DNA of 5,537 nucleotides, taken from contig CAMWNY010000199.1 of the NCBI GenBank assembly GCA_947175775.1, forward strand, positions 1 through 5,537. The letters run 5' to 3'. Source of the DNA: an uncultured Lachnospiraceae bacterium (GTDB lineage: Bacteria > Bacillota > Clostridia > Lachnospirales > Lachnospiraceae). How positions within the stretch are numbered: the first letter of the stretch is position 1; each line of letters opens with the position of its first letter. Position numbers and translations under genes: made by a program. The notes under the pieces were generated by a model. That model worked only from the letters and a program-made list of their open reading frames with translations, searched no databases and was not told where the DNA came from. Of the stretch, positions 1-4,912 are shown one piece after another.

Positions 1-2
1 AT

Positions 3-338
3 ATTATTGCGTACAGTGAGCTGGGCATCGGAAGACTGATTTATCAGCTGCCGATACCGCTTTGCAAAATGTTCATCAAGGAAATCTTCGGAGGAAAGAG
101 TCCGGATGACTTTGATGAGGAAACGCTTACGACAATCAATAAGTTTTTTGAGAATTCGCTCAATGTATCGGAGACATCAAGGCAGCTTTTTATACACAGA
201 AACACGTTGGTATACCGTCTTGACAAGCTTCAAAAAGGTACGGGGCTTGACTTGCGGGTGTTTGAGGATGCGATTACATTTAAGATTGCGCTGATGGTTG
301 TGCGGTATATGAAGTATATGGAGAGTTTTGAGTATTGA
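3..338 (+). CDS. PucR/CdaR-family transcriptional regulator, C-terminal part (5' end outside window)
   Basis: The frame is open from the window edge and ends at TGA 336-338, giving the last 111 residues of a longer protein. The C-terminal half is the helix-turn-helix of PucR/CdaR-type regulators (Pfam HTH_30 style). A helix around INKFFENSLNVSETSRQL leads into the recognition region FIHRNTLVYRLDKLQKGTGL, and a closing helix follows (DAITFKIALMVVRYM). The part before it (SELGIGRLIYQL) matches the segment that usually precedes this domain. Proteins of this family are cytoplasmic DNA-binding regulators, often of sugar-acid, purine or amino-acid metabolism; the sensory part that would indicate a ligand lies outside the window. 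It runs in the same direction as ftsE but is separated from it by about 335 bases of structured repeats, so co-transcription is uncertain. Family assignment is good; the target genes are unknown. Confidence 0.85.
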   Translation: MIAYSELGIGRLIYQLPIPLCKMFIKEIFGGKSPDDFDEETLTTINKFFENSLNVSETSRQLFIHRNTLVYRLDKLQKGTGLDLRVFEDAITFKIALMVVRYMKYMESFEY

Positions 339-354
339 TACTGTTGAGCCGTGC

Positions 355-414
355 AGCACCATGTAAAAACAGGTCCGCAAGTTTACTTGCAGGGACAAGT
401 TTTTACATGGTGCT
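355..414. repeat. Long inverted repeat / hairpin downstream of the regulator gene
   Basis: The arm agcaccatgtaaaaac (355-370) is an exact reverse complement of gtttttacatggtgct (399-414), a 16-bp perfect stem. The 28-base interior folds further: gtcc (373-376) can pair with ggac (393-396), and gcaag (377-381) with cttgc (386-390) around the loop ttta. The result is one extended hairpin of about 60 nt. It begins 16 bases after the stop codon of the regulator, which would suit a terminator. However, the stem is followed by ataggg rather than a T-tract, so an intrinsic terminator is not well supported. It abuts the first 78-bp repeat directly and may belong to the same element. Confidence 0.85.
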
Positions 415-624
415 ATAGGGCGAATAGCCCAAGCGAGATGTAGCGAAGCGAAATCGAGCTTGCACGGCGTAGTAGAATTTGCCCAAGGTTGAATAGGGCG
501 AATAGCCCAAGTGAGATGTAGCGAAGCGAAATCGAGCTTGCACGGCGTAGTAGATTTTAAGCAAGGTGGAATAGAACGAATAGCCCAAGTGAGATGTAGC
601 GAAGCGAAATCGAGCTTGCACGGC
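415..624. repeat. Three tandem copies of a 78-bp repeat (third copy partial)
   Basis: Copies begin at 415, 493 and 571, each with atag(gg/aa)cgaatagccc. The first two are full 78-bp units differing at about six positions. The third matches for 54 bases (to 624) and then diverges. The core from aatagccc to gcttgcacggcg is almost invariant, while the last 20 or so bases of each unit vary. Within a unit gggc/gccc can form a small stem (418-421 with 427-430 in copy 1), and gcgaagc (443-449) can pair with gcttgc (458-463) with one bulged base. In copy 3 the first stem is broken by gg to aa. There are no unique spacers of CRISPR type. I have a general impression of similar repeats in Lachnospiraceae intergenic regions; this was not searched. 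Confidence 0.9.
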
Positions 625-661
625 GGGCGGAGTAAAGGGAAATCAATAAGCAAATTAATAT

Positions 662-669
662 AGGGGTGA
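662..669 (+). promoter_or_regulatory. Ribosome binding site that sets a TTG start for ftsE
   Basis: The sequence aggggtga at 662-669 resembles the Shine-Dalgarno consensus and lies five bases before TTG 675-677. The upstream in-frame GTG at 666 sits inside this motif and so would have no spacer. The first in-frame ATG (732-734) has no such motif at a usable distance. The site therefore favours TTG 675 as the start. Confidence 0.65.
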
Positions 670-674
670 AAAAA

Positions 675-1409
675 TTGAGAAGTACAATAAAAAGCCGTAC
701 GGCTTCAGGGAACAATGATACGGTTATTTTGATGGAGAATGTCAGCAAGGCTTACACAGTGGGCGTGCCGGCATTAAATGACGTTAATCTGCATATAAAT
801 AAAGGAGAATTTGTATTTATCGTGGGGGACAGCGGTTCGGGAAAATCCACGCTGATTAAGCTGTTGTTACGGGAGCTTCTGCCGACATCAGGCAAGGTTA
901 TCGTCAATGGGACGGACGTGGTGCGTCTCAAACGCAGGGGTATCCCCAAATTCAGGAGAAGCTTGGGCGTCGTATTCCAGGATTTCCGTCTGTTAAAGGA
1001 CAGAAACGTGTATGAAAACGTTGCGTTTGCGCAGCGCATAATACAGATGCCAAACCGTGAAATCCGTAAAAACGTACCGTCCATTTTATCAACTGTCGGG
1101 CTTGCAGGAAAATATAAGGCAAGACCAAAGCAGCTTTCCGGAGGAGAGCAGCAGAGAGTGGCGCTTGCGCGCGCGCTTGTGAATAAGCCGAAAATTTTGC
1201 TTGCCGACGAGCCTACGGGAAATTTGGACCCGAAAAATTCATGGGAAATTATGAATTTGCTTGAGAAAATCAATAATAACGGAACAACAGTTCTTGTAGT
1301 CACACACAACCGCGAGATTGTCAATGCAATGCAGAAGCGGGTTATCACTATGAAGAAAGGCATCATTGTAAGTGATGAAGAAAAGGGTGGCTATATCGAT
1401 GAGGATTAA
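675..1409 (+). CDS. ftsE: Cell-division ABC transporter ATP-binding protein FtsE
   Basis: FtsE is the cytoplasmic ATPase that pairs with FtsX at the division site and, through ATP hydrolysis, drives activation of peptidoglycan hydrolases outside the membrane. All ABC-ATPase motifs are present (TTG-start numbering, 244 aa): Walker A GDSGSGKST at 51-59, Q-loop Q102, signature LSGGEQQR at 154-161, Walker B ending ADE at 177-179, D-loop NLD just after, and H-loop His211. FQDFRLLKDRNVYENVAFA after the Q-loop is a hallmark that separates FtsE from other small ABC ATPases. FtsE proteins are usually about 220-230 residues and begin right at the first strand; here a polar stretch of about 16 residues (rich in Ser, Thr, Arg, Asn) precedes it. 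Starting at ATG 732 would remove that stretch but would also clip the conserved first strand VILMENVSKAY and lacks a ribosome binding site. ftsX follows with an 11-nt overlap. Confidence 0.95.
   Translation: MRSTIKSRTASGNNDTVILMENVSKAYTVGVPALNDVNLHINKGEFVFIVGDSGSGKSTLIKLLLRELLPTSGKVIVNGTDVVRLKRRGIPKFRRSLGVVFQDFRLLKDRNVYENVAFAQRIIQMPNREIRKNVPSILSTVGLAGKYKARPKQLSGGEQQRVALARALVNKPKILLADEPTGNLDPKNSWEIMNLLEKINNNGTTVLVVTHNREIVNAMQKRVITMKKGIIVSDEEKGGYIDED
1384..1390 (+). promoter_or_regulatory. Ribosome binding site of ftsX, inside the 3' end of ftsE
   Basis: agggtgg at 1384-1390 lies eight bases before ATG 1399. It selects that ATG over the in-frame GTG 1372 and ATG 1375, which would add nine polar residues not typical of FtsX. 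The match to the consensus is partial, and translational coupling to ftsE is likely because the genes overlap. Confidence 0.5.
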
Positions 1410-2295
1410 TACACTGTTTTACTGCATCAAGCAGGGAATACGGAATATTTTTAAAAATAAATGGTTTACGCTCGCGTCCATCGCGACGATTTCGGCGTGC
1501 CTGTTTTTGTTTGGATTGTTTTTTTCAATCCTGACCAATTTTCAACATATCGTGAAAAATGCGGAGGAGCGGTTTCCGGTAAGCGCACTTTTGGAAGGAA
1601 ATGTGAGCGATGAGCGCGCGCAGGAGATTTCAGGTATGATTTCGAGACGTTCGGAGGTCAAAGAGTGTATTTTCGTCAGCGCTGACGAGACATGGGAGCA
1701 GTTTGCAGAGGAAATGAATTTTGGGGATGTGAGCATCTTTACGGAAAATCCGCTCGAAGAATGCGCCCATTTTGATATTTACTTAAACGACGTGTCGGAG
1801 CAGGCTGCGCTTGTCGCTTATTTAGAGTCGATTGAGGGAGTCCGTAAGGTTAACCAGTCAGCGCTTACGGCACAGGCATTGACCGGTGTGAATGCGATTG
1901 TGAGTTATGTTTCGGTGGGAATTATCCTAATTCTGTTTCTCGTATCGATTTTCCTAATCAGCAATACCGTAACAATTGGTATTTCCGTGCGGAAGGAAGA
2001 GATACAGATTATGAAATACATTGGTGCAACCGACTTCTTTACCAGGGCGCCGTTTGTGATTGAGGGAATTATTATCGGGTTTATCGGTTCGTTAATTCCG
2101 TTGGTGGCAGTGTATTTTATTTATAACGAGGCGATGATGTATGTAGCGGGAAGGTTTCCGTTTTTATCGCAGATATTCGAATTTTTGCCTGTAACGACTG
2201 TATTTACGACACTGGTTCCCGTATGTATTGCAATCGGTGTGGGCATTGGATTTTTGGGAAGCTTTACGACGGTTAGGAAGCACCTTAGTGTATGA
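1399..2295 (+). CDS. ftsX: Cell-division ABC transporter permease FtsX
   Basis: FtsX is the membrane partner of FtsE. It relays ATPase-driven movement through its large extracellular loop to cell-wall hydrolases at the septum or side wall. The 298-residue product has the expected topology: a basic cytoplasmic N-terminus (MRINTLFYCIKQGIRNIFKNK), TM1 at about 24-46, an outer domain at about 47-165, TM2 at about 168-190, TM3 at about 217-242, and TM4 at about 268-290, ending in a short basic tail. The segment after TM2 (SNTVTIGISVRKEEIQIMKY) followed by GAT is the conserved coupling region of this family that contacts FtsE. Length matches Firmicute FtsX (about 300 aa). ATG 1399 is preferred over the more upstream GTG/ATG because it has a spaced ribosome binding site and gives the typical N-terminus. 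The start overlaps the ftsE end by 11 nt, and the M23 gene follows after 52 bases. Confidence 0.95.
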   Translation: MRINTLFYCIKQGIRNIFKNKWFTLASIATISACLFLFGLFFSILTNFQHIVKNAEERFPVSALLEGNVSDERAQEISGMISRRSEVKECIFVSADETWEQFAEEMNFGDVSIFTENPLEECAHFDIYLNDVSEQAALVAYLESIEGVRKVNQSALTAQALTGVNAIVSYVSVGIILILFLVSIFLISNTVTIGISVRKEEIQIMKYIGATDFFTRAPFVIEGIIIGFIGSLIPLVAVYFIYNEAMMYVAGRFPFLSQIFEFLPVTTVFTTLVPVCIAIGVGIGFLGSFTTVRKHLSV

Positions 2296-2332
2296 CAGGT
2301 ACCGCTGTCTGTGGACATTGTCATGAAAATAC

Positions 2333-2346
2333 GGAAAGGTAAGGAG
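2333..2346 (+). promoter_or_regulatory. Purine-rich ribosome binding site of the M23 gene, with an unusual doubled motif
   Basis: The run ggaaaggtaaggag ends one base before ATG 2348. The best consensus match, aaggag (2341-2346), is too close to the start to be used in the normal way. The upstream ggaaagg (2333-2339) has a normal spacing of eight bases and is probably the working site. No alternative in-frame start fits the signal peptide better. Confidence 0.45.
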
Positions 2347-2347
2347 T

Positions 2348-3601
2348 ATGCAGCTTAGGATTTACGATAGAACGATTCGGAAAAGGGCAGCACTTTTGCT
2401 GGCAGTCGCAGTTGTCGCGGCTGCCTGCTTTGCCGGTGCCTGTCCTTTTGTCAGTCAGGCAGACGAGGTGTCCGATTTAAAGCAGAGCATTGCGCAGAAG
2501 CAAAAAGAGATTGAGGAGACACAGAGTCAGAGAAAACAGCTTGAGGGTGGTCTTACGGACGTCAAGCAGATTATCAGCAGCTTGGAAACATCGAAGAGTA
2601 ATCTTGCCGCGTACGTGAAGCAGCTTGATACGGAGCTTACGGCGGCGCAGACAAGAATTACGGAGCTTACCGATATGATTTCCGAGAAGGAAAGCGAGAT
2701 TGTGCAGACGAAGGCGGAGCTTGAGGAAGCGTTGGAACGGGAAGCTTCCCAGTATGATGCGATGAAGCTGCGCATTCAAAATATGTATGAGCGCGGAACG
2801 GATTTTTATTTTGAGGCGATTTTCAGCGCGGCATCGTTTGGCGATATGTTAAACCGTGCGGATTATGTTGAAAAGATTACGGAATCCGATCGGAAAATAC
2901 TGGATAATTTCAGGACGACGAGAGAGTACGTTGAGGTCTGCAAGGCACAGCTTGAAGAAGAACAGGAACTTTTGGAGGAAGCAAAAGTAAAGGTCGAGCA
3001 GGAGCAGGAGTCGTTGGAAACACTGATTTCGGAAAAGCGGACAGAAATCAATGCATTTCAGGCGGATATTAATGACAAGGAAGCGGTTCTTCGGGAGTAC
3101 GAGGCGGAGATTGCAGCGAGAAATGCGGAAATCAAGGCACTGGAAGATGCGGTAAAGGCGGAGCAGGCGGCACTTGAGGCAGCGTCCAATCCCAAGCGCA
3201 AATATGACGGCGGTATGTTTGCATGGCCGGCGCCTTCATATACAAGAATTTCCGATGATTATGGCGACAGAATGCATCCGACACTTGGCATAAAGCGCTT
3301 TCATAACGGTGTGGATATGGCGGCGCCGGGCGGTTCGCCCATTCTTGCCGCATACAATGGAACCGTGGTGGCAGCGGCGTATAATGCGTCGATGGGCAAT
3401 TATATTATGATTGATCATGGGGATAATCTGTTTACGATATATATGCATGCCTCGGCGCTTTATGTGTCAAAAGGGGCGGAGGTTGTAAAAGGACAGAAAA
3501 TTGCGGCTGTCGGAACGACCGGCAGGTCTACGGGAAATCATCTCCACTTCAGCGTGCGCTTGAATGGAAATTATGTAAATCCGTGGGGTTATCTAAAATA
3601 A
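2348..3601 (+). CDS. Secreted coiled-coil M23-family peptidoglycan endopeptidase, probable FtsEX-controlled hydrolase
   Basis: This is a predicted zinc metallopeptidase that cuts peptide cross-links of peptidoglycan outside the cell (417 aa). A signal peptide is clear: IRKR at 10-13, a hydrophobic core at about 14-35, and probable cleavage after SQA at 36-38. Residues about 40-285 form a long charged coiled coil (repeated KQ/EE/EL heptads) interrupted at about 152-177 by DFYFEAIFSAASFGDMLNR and following residues. That segment resembles the conserved one in PcsB/CwlO-type hydrolases, whose coiled coils bind FtsX. A linker precedes the M23/LytM domain (about 292-417). The metal and catalytic residues look complete: His319 and Asp323 (HNGVD), His367 (YMH), and His398/His400 (HLH). 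It should therefore be active, unlike E. coli EnvC, whose LytM domain is non-catalytic. Its place directly after ftsX suggests it is the FtsEX client. In Streptococcus (PcsB, CHAP) and Bacillus (CwlO, NlpC/P60) the same role uses other catalytic domains. Confidence 0.9.
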   Translation: MQLRIYDRTIRKRAALLLAVAVVAAACFAGACPFVSQADEVSDLKQSIAQKQKEIEETQSQRKQLEGGLTDVKQIISSLETSKSNLAAYVKQLDTELTAAQTRITELTDMISEKESEIVQTKAELEEALEREASQYDAMKLRIQNMYERGTDFYFEAIFSAASFGDMLNRADYVEKITESDRKILDNFRTTREYVEVCKAQLEEEQELLEEAKVKVEQEQESLETLISEKRTEINAFQADINDKEAVLREYEAEIAARNAEIKALEDAVKAEQAALEAASNPKRKYDGGMFAWPAPSYTRISDDYGDRMHPTLGIKRFHNGVDMAAPGGSPILAAYNGTVVAAAYNASMGNYIMIDHGDNLFTIYMHASALYVSKGAEVVKGQKIAAVGTTGRSTGNHLHFSVRLNGNYVNPWGYLK

Positions 3602-3625
3602 TTTATATCATAGAAAGGCATAACA

Positions 3626-4912
3626 ATGCAAAATGAGTGGAATAATGGAATGAACCAATATCCGTACAATGGGGGAGACGACGGGAGCGATAAAGGAAGA
3701 AAACAGTTTGTGCTCGGTCTTACCATAGGTATTTTGGTGACAGTGCTGGTGGCGCTTCTGACTACCGGAATTATGGGACTTAGCCGGGGGCTGCGGCAGC
3801 TTGAGGATATTCGGGCACATAAGGAAAATACTTCCGGCGGGAGCGTTACGGATACGGATGTGGTGCGAAAGCTGGGTATTTTGGAAGAGACCATTCAGGA
3901 ATATTTTTGGCAAGATGTTGATAATGCGACGCTGGAGGAAGGCGTATACCGTGGAATTTTAGATTCGCTCGGAGACCCGTACAGCGTTTATTATACGGAG
4001 GAAGAGCTGATTGCCTTACAGGAGCAGACACAGGGAATTTATTACGGGATTGGCGCGTATATCAGTCAGGACGTAGAGGCGGGGTATGTGAAAATCAGCG
4101 GTGTGATTAAGAACACGCCTGCCGAAGAAAGCAAGCTGATGCAGGACGATTACATTTATGAGATAAACGGCGAAAGTATGTACGGTAAGGACAGTGCCTA
4201 TGTTGTGAGCAAAATTAAGGGCGAGGAAGGGACGTATGTTACGGTGACCGTGCTGCGAACCGGTGTTTCCGAGCCGCTTGATATCAAGGTACAGCGCAGG
4301 AAGATAGAGAGTCCTACGGTAGAGTACGAGATGTATGACAATCATATGGCGTATATACAGATTACAGAATTTGATGTCGTGACCTCAGGTCAGTTTGAGG
4401 AGGCGCTGAATCAGGCAAGGTCGGAAGGAATGCAGGGTCTGATTATTGACCTTCGAAGCAATCCGGGCGGTAATCTTTCCACGGTATGCGAAATTGCGAG
4501 AATGCTGCTTCCTAAGGGCTTGATTGTATACACGGAAGATAAATATGGCGAACGGGAAGAATATACCTGCAACGGGCAGAACGAGATTGACGTGCCGCTT
4601 GTGGTGCTCACAAATGGGTACAGCGCGAGTGCGTCGGAAATTCTTGCGGGAGCGATTAAGGATTACGGAATTGGAAAGCTTGTCGGTACGACGACGTACG
4701 GGAAAGGAATTGTGCAGAAGGTCATTAATCTTTCCGACGGCTCGGCGATGAAGATTACGGTAAGCACGTATTTTACCCCGAACGGGAATAACATTCATCA
4801 GATTGGAATTGACCCTGACGTGGAGGTGGCATTTGACGCCGACCAGTATAAGGCAGGCGTGGATAACCAGCTTGAGACGGCGAAACAGGTGCTTGGGGAG
4901 ATGATGGATTAA
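3626..4912 (+). CDS. Membrane-anchored S41 C-terminal processing protease with PDZ domain (CtpA/CtpB family)
   Basis: A serine protease of the carboxyl-terminal processing family, 428 aa, acting on the outer face of the membrane. A hydrophilic Asn/Gly-rich N-terminus (1-26) precedes one hydrophobic segment (about 27-52) without an obvious cleavage site, so it is probably an N-in/C-out anchor. Then come a helical region ending in the family motif GDPYSVYYT (116-124), a PDZ domain (about 135-215, starting near YYGIGAYI), and the S41 core (about 225-400). The DLRSNPGG stretch is at 275-282. The triad is Ser335 (in GYSASASEI), Lys360 and Gln364 (in YGKGIVQ). The 25- and 4-residue spacing matches B. 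subtilis CtpB (Ser309/Lys334/Gln338, from memory). The ribosome binding site gaaagg (3613-3618) lies seven bases before ATG. It follows the M23 gene by 24 bases, probably in one operon. In B. subtilis ctpB also follows ftsX, so the linkage is old. Substrate here is unknown. Confidence 0.93.
   Translation: MQNEWNNGMNQYPYNGGDDGSDKGRKQFVLGLTIGILVTVLVALLTTGIMGLSRGLRQLEDIRAHKENTSGGSVTDTDVVRKLGILEETIQEYFWQDVDNATLEEGVYRGILDSLGDPYSVYYTEEELIALQEQTQGIYYGIGAYISQDVEAGYVKISGVIKNTPAEESKLMQDDYIYEINGESMYGKDSAYVVSKIKGEEGTYVTVTVLRTGVSEPLDIKVQRRKIESPTVEYEMYDNHMAYIQITEFDVVTSGQFEEALNQARSEGMQGLIIDLRSNPGGNLSTVCEIARMLLPKGLIVYTEDKYGEREEYTCNGQNEIDVPLVVLTNGYSASASEILAGAIKDYGIGKLVGTTTYGKGIVQKVINLSDGSAMKITVSTYFTPNGNNIHQIGIDPDVEVAFDADQYKAGVDNQLETAKQVLGEMMD

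Larger units (their letters stand above)
339..661. other. Gene-free interval filled by a structured repeat element
   Basis: I see no credible gene between the regulator stop and the ftsE ribosome binding site. The interval contains a 60-base hairpin (355-414), three tandem copies of a 78-bp repeat (415-624) and an AT-rich leader (about 631-661). The inverted octamers gccgtgca (348-355) and tgcacggc (461-468, 539-546, 617-624) frame the element. Minus-strand reading frames stay open across the repeats, but only because the period is a multiple of three; they lack ribosome binding sites and resemble no family I know. I found no convincing -35/-10 promoter here. The only AT-rich candidate (ttaatat, about 655-661) abuts the ribosome binding site and is too close to serve as a -10. 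Confidence 0.7.

Noticed and set aside
415..624. CRISPR-like array
   Set aside because: The units are directly tandem and nearly identical over most of their length, with no unique spacers of constant size and no cas genes nearby.
177..653. Minus-strand frame of about 158 codons across the repeats and the regulator gene
   Set aside because: It overlaps the conserved regulator on the other strand, consists mainly of the 26-residue readout of the 78-bp repeat, and has no ribosome binding site.
752..1366. Long minus-strand open frame opposite ftsE
   Set aside because: It is a shadow of ftsE, whose full set of ABC motifs fixes the coding strand.
2294..2309. Small inverted repeat gacag/ctgtc just after ftsX
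   Set aside because: Only five base pairs with no T-tract; expected by chance and too weak for a terminator between closely spaced genes.
2417..2446. Possible lipobox cysteines (Cys27, Cys32) in the M23 protein signal peptide
   Set aside because: The residues before each cysteine (AAA and AGA) fit a lipobox poorly, and a good type I site (SQA at 36-38) follows, so a secreted rather than lipid-anchored protein is favoured.
4385..4798. Minus-strand open frame opposite the S41 protease
   Set aside because: It lies wholly over the catalytic core of the protease (Ser335, Lys360) and resembles no protein family.
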